Virus record (IMG/VR): IMGVR_UViG_3300009788_000113
Coordinates: 1 to 58,311 of that record
DNA: 58,311 nt
Direction: 5' to 3' (one strand)
From: a virus
In this document: in pieces, positions 37,974-46,183 of the stretch
Layout: the number at the start of each line of letters is the position of its first letter
How positions within the stretch are numbered: the first letter of the stretch is position 1
Notes under the pieces: generated by a model
Told to the model about the DNA's origin: nothing
Databases searched by the model: none
Seen by the model: the letters and a program-made list of their open reading frames with translations, nothing else
Position numbers and translations under genes: made by a program

Positions 37974-38420
37974 TTAGGCCCTCATCCAGTATTCGACGCC
38001 ATCGAAATCAACGCTCATGTAGTCTTGTTTGAGTTCGTCGGCGGCTGCGTCCCAGTCAAGGTGGCTTTGGGGCCATCGGTGCTCATTGGGGATCATTCCG
38101 CAATCTTCGGCGAGTTGTTCAGCGTAGTCACGGAAATAGGAGTCTCGGATGAGGGTTTCGCCGTGTATCCAGTCGCCGTAGCCCTCGCCCTCGTCTGCGA
38201 GCAGTTTCAGTGATTTCAGTTCATAGCCGTTTTCGGTTTCCCATTCGTTTACTGATGTTGCCGCGTTGTGTATTGCGTCGGCGGTTACGTGAGGGTTTGT
38301 AGATAGGTCCACTCTCTCGGCTGCCAGCGTGTCACGTTCGTCTTGGAGTTCTTGTAGACGGGCGATGATGTCGCGGGAGTCGATGATGTCGGCGGTGTTT
38401 GAGATTTCGGTCGCGGGCAT
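37974..38420 (-). CDS. ArdA-neighbour type conserved phage protein
   Basis: I chose ATG 38420 (GGAGCC upstream), 148 residues. An N-terminal coiled coil (IIARLQELQDERDTLAAER) leads to LIRDSYFRDYAEQLAEDCG, WPQSHLDWDAAADELKQDY and VDFDGVEYWMR. This C-terminal pattern is very common in phages and plasmids near antirestriction genes; I do not know its activity. Confidence 0.75.
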   Translation of the reverse strand: MPATEISNTADIIDSRDIIARLQELQDERDTLAAERVDLSTNPHVTADAIHNAATSVNEWETENGYELKSLKLLADEGEGYGDWIHGETLIRDSYFRDYAEQLAEDCGMIPNEHRWPQSHLDWDAAADELKQDYMSVDFDGVEYWMRA

Positions 38421-38430
38421 GATGGGGCTC

Positions 38431-38712
38431 CTATGTGGTGATGCCTTCGCGTTTGTTGCGGGCGATTGTGGCGTTGATTTGGGCGAGGCGGGAGTCAATG
38501 CGAGATTGGGCCAGGGCGCGGGTGGCGAAGGGTTTGCCAGCCATTCCGTGGATTGTGCCATTGGAGTAGAGGATGGCGTATCCATTTGAGACTATGGCCC
38601 AATTGGGTTTGTCTGAGGATGCGGTGTAGGGGCATGCGCCGTGGATGGAGGCGGTGCGGCCGGTGAGGGTGTGACGCCAGTGGCGGGATTCGACTACTTT
38701 GATGGGACGCAT
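38431..38712 (-). CDS. Hypothetical 93-residue protein
   Basis: AGGAGCCC stands before the ATG at 38712. The product, MRPIKVVESRHWRHTLTGRT..., has beta-type IVSNGYAILYSNGTIHG and an Arg-rich helical end (LAQSRIDSRLAQINATIARN). Basic overall; possible nucleic-acid contact. Not recognised. Confidence 0.65.
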   Translation of the reverse strand: MRPIKVVESRHWRHTLTGRTASIHGACPYTASSDKPNWAIVSNGYAILYSNGTIHGMAGKPFATRALAQSRIDSRLAQINATIARNKREGITT

Positions 38713-38723
38713 GGGGTGGGCTC

Positions 38724-38966
38724 CTATGAATGAAACGGGGGCCATATCCAACCGACGCCCTCGGCATATCTTGATATGGTGACGATGAGCGCCTTACGAT
38801 CACGAGTGAATCGACCGAAGATGAACCGCTCGCCGCGAGGATTCGTGAATGTCCACAATTTGCGACAGGTACGGTTTAGTTCCCGCTCTTGAATACGGAG
38901 TAGCTCGCGGAGTCGCTTTGGCATGTCTGATCGGTTGATGGGTTCGTCAATTGCGGGGTTTATCAT
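38724..38966 (-). CDS. Hypothetical 80-residue basic protein
   Basis: Starts MINPAIDEPINRSDMPKRL after AGGAGCC. Arg-rich with a helix (RLRELLRIQERELNRTCRKL) and beta strands (GERFIFGRFTRDRKALIVTI). It overlaps the next gene by 4 nt. Family unknown. Confidence 0.65.
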   Translation of the reverse strand: MINPAIDEPINRSDMPKRLRELLRIQERELNRTCRKLWTFTNPRGERFIFGRFTRDRKALIVTISRYAEGVGWIWPPFHS

Positions 38967-39535
38967 CGTGGCTCCTGTGGGGTAATGCCTTTCAGTCGTT
39001 CGGTTTGTGCCTGTGAGGCGACTTGTTTCAATTCGGCGACGGTGACGACCGAGCCATCGGCGCAGTTGCACATATTGAATCGTTCGGAGCCTTCCTCGTG
39101 CCACTGGTTCGATTCGATGTCCTCGTAGATCGCCTCTTCGCTTAGCAGGCCATCAATCTCCGCGTCTACCCAGCGAGCGAATGAGCGCCACTGGGCGAGG
39201 GCGATGGCGTCCCAAGTGTCTAGGTCTGTGTTGATGCCATCGACGATGAGCCATCCGCCCGAGCGTCCCTCTGTGTAGACCTTGATGGATGCGCCCCATA
39301 TTTCGCGGGCTCGCTCTTGTGCGTCCTCGAAGAATTGACCTTGTGCGCTCTCAAATTGGAAGTTGAGCGCTTCTTGGGCGGTTTCATGGGAGCAGTCGAA
39401 GCGCTTAGCTACGTCATCTGCATCGACTGGCCATCGGTATACTTTGATGTCAAGAGCGGGTGTGGAGGAGCGTGCGTAGCCCTCGGAGTGGGTTTGTACG
39501 TCGTCCTTTGAGGTGATTCGGTTCGTGTCGCGCAT
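38963..39535 (-). CDS. Conserved 190-residue phage protein
   Basis: The segment IKVYTEGRSGGWLIVDGINTDLDTWDAIALAQW (residues about 84-116), then FARWVDAEIDGL, matches a recurring phage protein pattern found next to the gene type at 37974. AGGAGCCC precedes the ATG at 39535. Acidic overall (pI low), as DNA-mimic antirestriction proteins are, but this is only suggestive. Confidence 0.7.
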   Translation of the reverse strand: MRDTNRITSKDDVQTHSEGYARSSTPALDIKVYRWPVDADDVAKRFDCSHETAQEALNFQFESAQGQFFEDAQERAREIWGASIKVYTEGRSGGWLIVDGINTDLDTWDAIALAQWRSFARWVDAEIDGLLSEEAIYEDIESNQWHEEGSERFNMCNCADGSVVTVAELKQVASQAQTERLKGITPQEPR

Positions 39536-39648
39536 GGGGTGGGCTCCTGTGGGGGGGTGTTGTGGGTTAGTGGACGGGGATGGTAGGGGGATGGTAGGAG
39601 AGGGGTTTGTTAGGGTGTGGATGAGGGGCTCTTAAGAGGTATTTAAGG

Positions 39649-39906
39649 TCAGGTTGGGGTTTTCGGTTCTAGTTCGGTGCATTGTTCGCGGAATAGGGAA
39701 CAATCGAAATTGGGATTATCGAGAGCGAACGCATCGGACAATGGTTTGATTATGCTTAATAATCCGTTTACTTCCGCCCAATCACTACCATCATCGGGAC
39801 AGATGGCAGGCAGAGGATCTAAACAAGCTTGGCGTTGCTTACGATATTCACGATTGATAACCGCCGCCAAGGCTTCGTAGTGGCGTTTCTTGAAGAGTAT
39901 GGGCAT
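39649..39906 (-). CDS. Hypothetical 85-residue protein
   Basis: The ATG at 39906 has AGGAG 10 nt upstream. MPILFKKRHYEALAAVINRE with a following Arg/Gln helix and CPDDGSDWAEVNGLLSI is helical. In many phages similar short proteins (RHYEAIA..I) sit in early operons with unknown role. It lies near the strand-composition switch. Confidence 0.68.
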   Translation of the reverse strand: MPILFKKRHYEALAAVINREYRKQRQACLDPLPAICPDDGSDWAEVNGLLSIIKPLSDAFALDNPNFDCSLFREQCTELEPKTPT

Positions 39907-39988
39907 CGGATGGGCTCCTGGGGGTGCGTGAGGGTGAAACTCCCGCGCGGCGCGTTGACACCGGGGGGAGTGGGTGAGGGAGAGAGAG

Positions 39989-40369
39989 TCAGCCTGATAC
40001 GCAGTGTTCGCAGTGTTCACAAGTGATTTCAGACCAATCACCCCCTGGATTTGGTGTAAACTCGCTGCAATACGAGCAGCGGACAACACCCTCATCCTCG
40101 CAATGTCTATTCTCGATAGTCTCGTACCAGTCACCCCAGCTCGTAACTACAAACTCTCCACTAGGCTCGCGCCCGATTGTCGCTGTATACGTATCCCCTC
40201 GGTTCAGATACTCCAGCTCGACGCCAGCGCACTCCACGCGCTCAATCCCGTAATGACCTAGACCTATGTGCTGCACCATTCTTCCGATGCAGTCCATCGT
40301 CTGAGATTCTTTGTTAGCCCGAGCGGCGATTCTGTCCAATTTCGCACGTTCTTGTTCGGTGCATTGCAT
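39989..40369 (-). CDS. First gene of the leftward array, zinc-site protein
   Basis: The 126-residue product follows AAAGGAGCC. The N-terminus is helical (RAKLDRIAARANKE), the middle beta-rich (GVELEYLNRGDTYTATIG), and the C-terminus has CSYC and CEHCEHC, a zinc site. It is the first product after the sigma70-type promoter at 40401-40429, so it is probably made early. Confidence 0.72.
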   Translation of the reverse strand: MQCTEQERAKLDRIAARANKESQTMDCIGRMVQHIGLGHYGIERVECAGVELEYLNRGDTYTATIGREPSGEFVVTSWGDWYETIENRHCEDEGVVRCSYCSEFTPNPGGDWSEITCEHCEHCVSG

Positions 40370-40400
40370 TCTGAGGCTCCTTTGCGATGTTTACGATTTC

Positions 40401-40429
40401 ATCATATCACAAATATCGACCACACGCAA
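40401..40429 (-). promoter_or_regulatory. Sigma70-type promoter for the leftward array
   Basis: On the - strand TTGCGT (40429-40424), a 17-nt spacer and TATGAT (40406-40401). Transcription would start near 40394 and reach the ATG at 40369 after a short leader with AAAGGAG. Confidence 0.7.
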
Positions 40430-40546
40430 CATATTACACCACACTTTGCACAATCGAGACTTACTCTCATTCTAATCACCCTGCGCGCACCCTTTTAGCC
40501 GCCACGACGAATATCACACACTAGTATTCACTAACCGCACACACAC

Positions 40547-40561
40547 GCACATATTATGTGC
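40547..40561. promoter_or_regulatory. Perfect 15-bp palindrome, candidate operator
   Basis: GCACATA-T-TATGTGC, centred about 43 bp upstream of the rightward promoter -35 element. The symmetry suits a dimeric regulator. Confidence 0.6.
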
Positions 40562-40600
40562 ACGCGATAGTATGGAGCGAATCTCCACGTATATTATCGT

Positions 40601-40629
40601 TTGACACGCGCACGCGCCCTAGATATGCT
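40601..40629 (+). promoter_or_regulatory. Consensus sigma70-type promoter, rightward
   Basis: TTGACA (40601-40606), a 17-nt spacer and TATGCT (40624-40629). It fires into gene-free DNA, so its product would be a leader of about 1.2 kb before the gene at 41844, or an untranslated RNA that could prime replication. Confidence 0.75.
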
Positions 40630-40814
40630 CTTGCTGTCCCCGCGCGTGTGGGACAACGCTAACAAATGCCCCGTCGCGCGCTCCCATGCTCGGCGGGGTT
40701 TCAGCGGTCCTAAGGGTTCGTCCTAAGGATTGCGAGGTGTGCGAAGAGACGCGCGCACCTTAGCCCTGTTGTAGCTGTCTCTAGCTGCTCCAGGGTTTTC
40801 TTATGCCCCCGCAA

Positions 40815-40845
40815 TAAGTAAACTCATACGCCGCCATTTTACTTA
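40815..40845. repeat. 8-bp inverted repeat
   Basis: TAAGTAAA and TTTACTTA separated by 15 nt; about 10 bp upstream of a motif variant. Confidence 0.5.
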
Positions 40846-40854
40846 GCTACCTAC

Positions 40855-40868
40855 AATCGGATGGGGCT
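40855..40868 (+). repeat. 14-bp motif, 12/14 copy, intergenic
   Basis: AATCGGATGGGGCT in the control region. Confidence 0.75.
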
Positions 40869-41275
40869 CGCCACGATGGGCGCGCCGCGCGCACGCTCGC
40901 ACCAGGGCGATAGGCATATACCCGACACGCATATCCACAATTAGGCACGCACGCGCCCACGCACATATCCGGACGCCGCTATCGCCATTCGCGCGACCCC
41001 CCTCGGCCCCCTGGCGTCTTCGTTCATTTGGGGGCGAAACACCCTCCCTTACTGGAAATTACCCAAAAGTTACCGAAGGTTTCCGCCTTCTAACGCCCCA
41101 GAATACTCCCGACCTAACATAACCTTTACAAACACGCCCTTATGTGCCCTCACCTACTAACACTTCCCTAATCTGTAGCAAACGCCCCCCTAACCCACTC
41201 GCCCCGCTTCCCCGAATGTGTCCATCAGCACCCCTATCCCCCGACCACATACTTACATCACTCACCGGAAATAGA

Positions 41276-41550
41276 CTATAACAATGACAGCTTTCGCTAT
41301 AACAATGTCAACTAGGACACGTCAACTTGTCAACTTTTTGATACCGTAAAGGGGGTTCAGCCAGCTTTGGCAGCTTTGCAGCTTTTTTTGGATACTTTAC
41401 ATACGCGCGAGGCGCCTCATCGCGCAATATAGAGAGTATAGAGAGTGTACGACCAAAAAGCCGAAAAAGCTGACAAACCCGACATAATCGGCCCTCACAC
41501 CCCCGTCAGGGCCTATTCCCCACTCCAAAAGCTGTCATCAAAGCTGTCAT
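41276..41550. other. Short-repeat cluster, candidate replication origin
   Basis: CTATAACAATG at 41276 and 41297 (21-bp spacing). GTCAACT at 41307, 41321 and 41329. CAGCTTT at 41288, 41362, 41371 and 41379. TATAGAGAG twice in tandem at 41428 and 41437. AAAGCTGTCAT at 41528 and 41540, the inverse of ATGACAGCTTT at 41284. Such iterons in A/T-rich gene-free DNA beside a helicase gene are typical of an origin where an initiator binds. Confidence 0.6.
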
Positions 41551-41736
41551 CGACCTGGCAAATCCTGCATCTGTTAGCCTAACATCCCCCAGCTATCTAC
41601 TAATACCCCCACCTTCATCATATTTGCAACCCCCCCTCACACCCTCCTACCGCCCTTTCACCCCAACACACCCCTAATCTCCCCGCACTAACATATTCGC
41701 CCCCTCCCCGCCAAACACCCCCTTCTGCACACTAGC

Positions 41737-41750
41737 TATCGGATGGGACT
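41737..41750 (+). repeat. 14-bp motif, exact copy, intergenic
   Basis: TATCGGATGGGACT about 95 bp before the ATG at 41844, sense to that gene. Confidence 0.9.
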
Positions 41751-41843
41751 CCCTAGGCGCGGGTTGCGTTGCTCCCCCCTCCCCGCTACACTCCACTCCG
41801 CGTCCTCTGCTTCGCCACACTCGCTCACAGAAAGGACTGAACA

Positions 41844-42122
41844 ATGGAAAGTATCAAATGCACCGTATGCGTAGGAAAACTTAGATGGCTCAAAGAAGAG
41901 GCTGCTGAGTCTTGCGTTTGCTTCTTGAATGACAGAAAAGTCATAGTTGCAGTGTTTACGAGGAGAGAAATGCACGACCCTATGGATGTGCATGATGTGT
42001 GGATGTGCGCCGAAGAGGGAGCGTTTACTGTGAGCGATATGTCGCCTCCAGAGGTGGTTAGCATGTCGGGCGGAATGTGTTCAACTCGTCCTATGATGCA
42101 AGATCCACAGGCCAAAAGGTAA
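41844..42122 (+). CDS. Hypothetical 92-residue Cys-containing protein
   Basis: AAAGGA precedes the ATG. The N-terminus MESIKCTVCVGKLRWLKEE has CxxC and a further ESCVC, so one zinc site is possible. The end is Met/Pro/Ser-rich. It is the only + gene in this stretch and converges with the helicase gene 3 nt away. No family recognised. Confidence 0.66.
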   Translation: MESIKCTVCVGKLRWLKEEAAESCVCFLNDRKVIVAVFTRREMHDPMDVHDVWMCAEEGAFTVSDMSPPEVVSMSGGMCSTRPMMQDPQAKR

Positions 42123-42125
42123 AAC

Positions 42126-43574
42126 CTATCTAACTAACTCCCGTCGCACGCTCAACCCCTTGACTCCTCTCTTCTCCTCTCCTCTCGTCTGTGAGACGCC
42201 CCAACTCGATAGCTCGCACAGCTTCTTCGGGAAGTGCATCTGACTCACCTGCGCCCTTCTGTTGTCCCTGATCGTGTACCCGTTCTCCTTCTCCCACCAC
42301 CTTCTCAACTCCCTCACCTTGTCGTTATGCACCCACCCCCCTCGATTCTTCACGAAGCAATCATCGAGGAACGCATCAAACAAATTACTTTCCCTATCGA
42401 ACTTCCTTATCACGTCCTGCGACGAACCTGGCATCTCAAACTTCTTCCTCGGATCCTCCTCCGCCTCCAACCGTATCGCCGCATCCACGAACCTCCTCGC
42501 TATCCCCGCCAACTCCCCATCCAGCTTCCGCCCCAACTCGAAGTCCTCTCTCCCCTCGAACGAATTCTCGAACCCCAGCGCGACCATCTTGCTCGATAGC
42601 CCCCTCGCCGTATTCGGTAGCGTCAACATCTGATTGCTCTGCACAATCGGCAGCGCCCTAATCACCACATCCTTCTTCTGCCTCAGATACTTCGCATTCA
42701 CCGTCAACGTATCTTCCCCCAGCACACTCTTAAGCAAGCTGCTCACCCTCTCCCCCGTCCGATTATCCAGATCACTAGCTTCCGAGATACAGAGCACCGA
42801 GCACACATCCACCCCATCCAATCCGAACCCATCCGCCAACTCCTCCATCTTCACCCCAAAGAACATCGGATGGGGCAGCAACCTCTTCAACACCCGCGTC
42901 CCCGATCCCTTCCCGCCTCGCACCTTCCCATACTCCAGCAGCCACTTCGCATACTTTCGCGTCCCCATCAGCGCGTACCCGTACATCCTTTCTCTCAACT
43001 CCGTCCACTTCTCATCCCCCGCGCCCCACTCCTCCATGCACGACTCCCACGTCGGGCACAACGCCTTCTCCTTGAACTCCACTGGCGCTACACACGGCGA
43101 GAAGAACTCCCGTCCCCTCTCCACCACCACATACTCCATCTTCCCCGTCTCCCTCAACTTCGCCGCGCTCGCCCTCACATCCACGAGACAATTCTTGAAC
43201 GCGATCACATGCCCGATATCCGGCTTATCCCCCCCTCCACCCAACCACGTCGGTATCGCCTCAAATTCCCCCCTCGTGATCGCCTCCAGCGCCCTCCTCA
43301 CATTCCTCACCTTGTTGATGTCCGGATGGAACCTCTCCGCTACCTGCACCCCCTCCTTCTCGCTCACAATCTCCTTCGCGTCCTCCAGCATCGTCCACAG
43401 CCCATCCTCCACCTCCGCCACGGTCCTCACGCACCAAACCTTCCCGTCCCACTCGTAGAAGCTCCCCTCGTGCTCATAGAGCATCCTCCCCCCCTTCTCA
43501 TCGGTCCACAGCCCTCCCACCAACTGCCTCGCCACCTTCATCGGCTCCCTCGATTCCAGCGTCAACCCTTGCAT
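42126..43574 (-). CDS. D5-family superfamily 3-type helicase
   Basis: The 482-residue product has Walker A GKVRGGKGSG (about residues 216-225, GxxxxGKGS type as in phage D5-like helicases), then VLCISEASD (Walker B) and sensor stretch PIVQSNQMLTLPNTARGLSS. GREDFELGRKLDGELAGIARR matches the family's next helix, and the winged C-terminal domain has FVKNRGGWVHNDKVRELRRWW. There is no primase domain at the N-terminus. AGGAGG precedes the ATG. It would unwind the phage replication fork; the nearby repeats may be its origin. Confidence 0.85.
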   Translation of the reverse strand: MQGLTLESREPMKVARQLVGGLWTDEKGGRMLYEHEGSFYEWDGKVWCVRTVAEVEDGLWTMLEDAKEIVSEKEGVQVAERFHPDINKVRNVRRALEAITRGEFEAIPTWLGGGGDKPDIGHVIAFKNCLVDVRASAAKLRETGKMEYVVVERGREFFSPCVAPVEFKEKALCPTWESCMEEWGAGDEKWTELRERMYGYALMGTRKYAKWLLEYGKVRGGKGSGTRVLKRLLPHPMFFGVKMEELADGFGLDGVDVCSVLCISEASDLDNRTGERVSSLLKSVLGEDTLTVNAKYLRQKKDVVIRALPIVQSNQMLTLPNTARGLSSKMVALGFENSFEGREDFELGRKLDGELAGIARRFVDAAIRLEAEEDPRKKFEMPGSSQDVIRKFDRESNLFDAFLDDCFVKNRGGWVHNDKVRELRRWWEKENGYTIRDNRRAQVSQMHFPKKLCELSSWGVSQTRGEEKRGVKGLSVRRELVR

Positions 43575-43604
43575 CCTTGCCTCCTATCGCGTACATTCCG
43601 TTGC

Positions 43605-43943
43605 ATGACCGCCCCAATAACCCTCAACCTCACCAAACGCCTCCCTAACTGGAATCTCGGCAGCTTCATCCAGATCCGCGAACACGAAGCACTGTGGATA
43701 CAACGAAGCGAAGACACCAACAAGGCTATGAAAGAGTTCGTGGCCGTCCTGAGTGATCCCGAGAAGTTCGCCACAATGCAGTTGATTCACGAATCTTGGG
43801 CCAGAGCCGAATCCAAAGAAGACTACGAAACCCTTGCCATTCTCCAAGAACGGCTCTATGAATTGTTCAAGTCGGCAGACACATCGCAGATCGAGGAGAC
43901 CACTCATGTCAACACTCGCAAGCGGATTGTCCACAGCGCTTGA
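43605..43943 (+). CDS. Hypothetical 112-residue protein
   Basis: I chose the ATG at 43605; the open frame further left only shadows the helicase gene. The product is helical with WIQRSEDTNKAMKEFVAVLS and AESKEDYETLAILQERLYEL. It is the first gene of the virion block and overlaps the next gene by 38 nt. The ribosome site is poor. Possibly a head-associated or terminase-related factor. Confidence 0.66.
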   Translation: MTAPITLNLTKRLPNWNLGSFIQIREHEALWIQRSEDTNKAMKEFVAVLSDPEKFATMQLIHESWARAESKEDYETLAILQERLYELFKSADTSQIEETTHVNTRKRIVHSA

Positions 43944-44904
43944 GGGCCTTCTGAACGTCGCCCTCCTTACACCTCCCGAACTTGCATCCCCCACCGCCAC
44001 CGATCCCAAGACCGGCGTCTCCTTCGAGGAGCCCCGCGCTGCCCTCGCGCGCGCAGGCCAGCGACTCACCAAACAGGCCCAGCCCGCCACCACTCCCGCA
44101 ACTCCATCCGATGACACTGTGAAACGCGGCGCGCTTCCTGGCGAGACAAACGTGCCGGGAGGACGCCCCGTAGAGCCCGCGACCGACGCTACCACTCCCG
44201 CCACCGTGACCGCAGCGGAGAGCCCCATGCTCACCCGCCTCCGCGAGCGAATCGAGCGCGAACGCCTACGCCGCGAACTCGCGGACGAACAACGCAAAAC
44301 ACGCGACGCCCAGGTCGAGGTCTCACCCTTCAACCGCGCGCGCCGCGCTGTTAACGAGAACCGCCCCGACCTGAATGCCGCTGGCAAAGACGCCTTCGAC
44401 CGCGCCCTCACTGCGGGACAACTCGCAGGAATGAACGACACCCAGGCCCGCCGTTTTGCCCAGGAGAAGATGCGCCAAGCCCGCGAGGCTTTCATCAAAG
44501 AACTGCTCGGCGGAGTCACCGAGGAGTTGCAGGATCCCAACGACCCGACCCAAACAATCACCAACCGTCCCTTCGTCAACCCCGACACGGGCCGCGTCGC
44601 CGTACCTCGCCCTCGCCCCACCCCAACACGCACCGAACTTGGCCCACTCCTAGCGCGTGACGCCGCACCACCCGACTTCGCCGCCTCCGAGCAATTCGGA
44701 CGCGAGTTCCGCCGAGAATCGCAGCAGAAGCGCGCGCGCGGATTGCAGGAGCGAGGGGTTTCGACATTCAGCCCGGAGGATTTCGGGGCGGCGATCAGCG
44801 ACACGGCGACTCCCACAAATCAGGCATTGGACGAGCTATTGAGCGGGCGTTTGTCTGTTTCGCCTACAGTCGCTGATCTTCTTGGTCTATCTCGTGTCGC
44901 CTGA
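43906..44904 (+). CDS. Disordered/coiled-coil 332-residue protein
   Basis: GAGGAGA lies 5 nt before the ATG at 43906. Residues 1-110 are Ala/Thr/Pro-rich and disordered; 110-150 are a strongly charged coiled coil (LTRLRERIERERLRRELADE); then helices with RRFAQEKMRQAREAFIKELL. The position before the terminase, and codons ending in C, mark the start of the virion block. Function unknown. Confidence 0.72.
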   Translation: MSTLASGLSTALEGLLNVALLTPPELASPTATDPKTGVSFEEPRAALARAGQRLTKQAQPATTPATPSDDTVKRGALPGETNVPGGRPVEPATDATTPATVTAAESPMLTRLRERIERERLRRELADEQRKTRDAQVEVSPFNRARRAVNENRPDLNAAGKDAFDRALTAGQLAGMNDTQARRFAQEKMRQAREAFIKELLGGVTEELQDPNDPTQTITNRPFVNPDTGRVAVPRPRPTPTRTELGPLLARDAAPPDFAASEQFGREFRRESQQKRARGLQERGVSTFSPEDFGAAISDTATPTNQALDELLSGRLSVSPTVADLLGLSRVA

Positions 44905-44931
44905 TCGCGCCGCTCGCCACAAGGATACACG

Positions 44932-45444
44932 ATGTCCGAACCTATGACAATGCTGAGCCTCGGCCCCGGACTCACCGCCGTCTCACAGGACGACATCTAC
45001 CGCCAACTCTCCATATTCGGCCTCTCCAAGAACGGCGTCTCCTCACTCCTCAAGAACTCCCTCCACGTCCCGCGCATCCACATGCCCAACCGCGAAAAAC
45101 TCGTGGACATAGTTTCCCTGCAACTCGCCTGGCGCGCAGTCAACCGCATAGGCTCCGGTGACTTCTACATGCCCGGTCACCCCTCCGTCACCAAAGGACG
45201 AGTCCCATCCGATAGTCGCACAAGCATCACGCCGCAGGAATTCTACGATAAGTACCCCATCTGGATCTCCGAACTCATGTACGCCCGCCAACTCGACTAC
45301 CGCCAGTTCACTCACGAAATGCAACGCTCGTTCCACCGCGCCGCCGAACGGATGAGTTTCGCCATGTCACGCATGGTGGGCGAAGGATCAAGAAGGTTAC
45401 CCCAGCCCGAACCCCTATCGGATGGGACTCAATATGCCGCCTGA
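44932..45444 (+). CDS. Small-terminase-like or head accessory protein
   Basis: The 170-residue product has AAGGA before the ATG. It holds LSKNGVSSLLKNSLHVPRIH and NREKLVDIVSLQLAWRAVNR, a helix-turn-helix-like N-half, and a helical C-half. Small terminase subunits have this size and HTH head, and the gene lies before terL, but conserved hallmarks are not visible. Two exact motif copies lie in it, one in each direction. Confidence 0.62.
   Translation: MSEPMTMLSLGPGLTAVSQDDIYRQLSIFGLSKNGVSSLLKNSLHVPRIHMPNREKLVDIVSLQLAWRAVNRIGSGDFYMPGHPSVTKGRVPSDSRTSITPQEFYDKYPIWISELMYARQLDYRQFTHEMQRSFHRAAERMSFAMSRMVGEGSRRLPQPEPLSDGTQYAA
45201..45214 (-). repeat. 14-bp motif, exact copy
   Basis: Antisense inside the gene at 44932; the + strand encodes RVPSDS. 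Confidence 0.9.
45416..45429 (+). repeat. 14-bp motif, exact copy, at gene junction
   Basis: Encodes LSDGT at the end of the 170-residue gene and ends 4 nt before the ATG at 45434, which has no other ribosome site. Confidence 0.92.
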
Positions 45445-46183
45445 ACCGAAGCACATCGTAAACCGCACCAACGGCGAGATCGTGGACTCATCTCAGAGCG
45501 AGGTGGGCGCGATCGTCAGTTTCTACGGCATAGATGGCTTCACGGGCGGGCTCATAGCTGGTGGTTTCAACCAGATTGACTGGGCGAAGAAGATCGCCGC
45601 TGCCATACGGCACGAAGACCCGAAGGTGTCGATAGCGGGCTCGAAAGAGCTTCGCGCCATCATGCGTGAAAAGGCGGAGATGAACGGCCACATCAACCGT
45701 ACACAGCAGTCATTCGTATCACAGAACGAAGAAGGAACACTCACTCAAACCGCCGCGCGCAAGCTACTTACGCGCTTGGAGGAGACCCCCCATGACGGCA
45801 GCAACGGATACAAAGCCGAAACCTTCCTCCCCCACGAGCCCTCCCAAGAAGGCGGCTCCGAAGCCTCCCAAGAAGAAGACGGTGGACGAGCTTCTGGAGG
45901 AGAGAGTTCCGGCGTCCCGGCTGAACAACGTGAGGACGTGCCTGCGCAGGACTCAGGAGATCCTCTCGTCAATCCCGCTACTGGCATTCACGAGGGGCTA
46001 CCAGGATCTGCTGGAGGACATGAGCGTGGAGGATCCACCCATCCTCTTGGGGAAACAGAGGGATCAAATAGCGCAACAAGTGTACGATCTTATTATGGAA
46101 ACCCGGGAGACATTGACCCCGAGGATGACGAAGACGGCTCTGGAGGTGATAGTGAATTGCCCGCTCCTCACACAGTCGCCTGA
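45434..46183 (+). CDS. Hypothetical protein with long out-of-frame overlap
   Basis: The ATG at 45434 (or 45422, inside the motif) gives about 249 residues. Residues 1-115 look like a folded domain (EVGAIVSFYGIDGFTGGLIAG, KVSIAGSKELRAIMREKAEM). From about 120 on the frame overlaps the next gene for 392 nt and turns into an acidic Gly/Ser/Glu/Pro-rich tail. Either this is real overprinting or the true stop was lost. Confidence 0.6.
   Translation: MPPEPKHIVNRTNGEIVDSSQSEVGAIVSFYGIDGFTGGLIAGGFNQIDWAKKIAAAIRHEDPKVSIAGSKELRAIMREKAEMNGHINRTQQSFVSQNEEGTLTQTAARKLLTRLEETPHDGSNGYKAETFLPHEPSQEGGSEASQEEDGGRASGGESSGVPAEQREDVPAQDSGDPLVNPATGIHEGLPGSAGGHERGGSTHPLGETEGSNSATSVRSYYGNPGDIDPEDDEDGSGGDSELPAPHTVA

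Larger units (their letters stand above)
40370..41843. other. 1.47-kb gene-free control region
   Basis: No open frame with ribosome site or protein-like composition lies here on either strand. The + strand is C-rich and locally A/T-rich. It holds divergent promoters, a perfect palindrome, an inverted repeat, a hairpin (about 40735-40763), two motif copies and a cluster of short repeats, each listed separately. Confidence 0.8.

Noticed and set aside
39904-39916. Motif-like CATCGGATGGGCTC at a gene start
   Set aside because: Only the core matches, and it overlaps the usual AGGAGCCCA ribosome-site spacer seen at many neighbouring genes, so it may be chance.
42864-42877. Motif-like CATCGGATGGGGCA in the helicase gene
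   Set aside because: Three of 14 positions differ; not counted among the 25 copies.
44106-44119. CCATCCGATGAC in the 332-residue gene and similar fragments at 22856, 23330, 43323 and 54421
   Set aside because: Nine to ten of 14 positions match; such partial hits are expected in GC-rich DNA.
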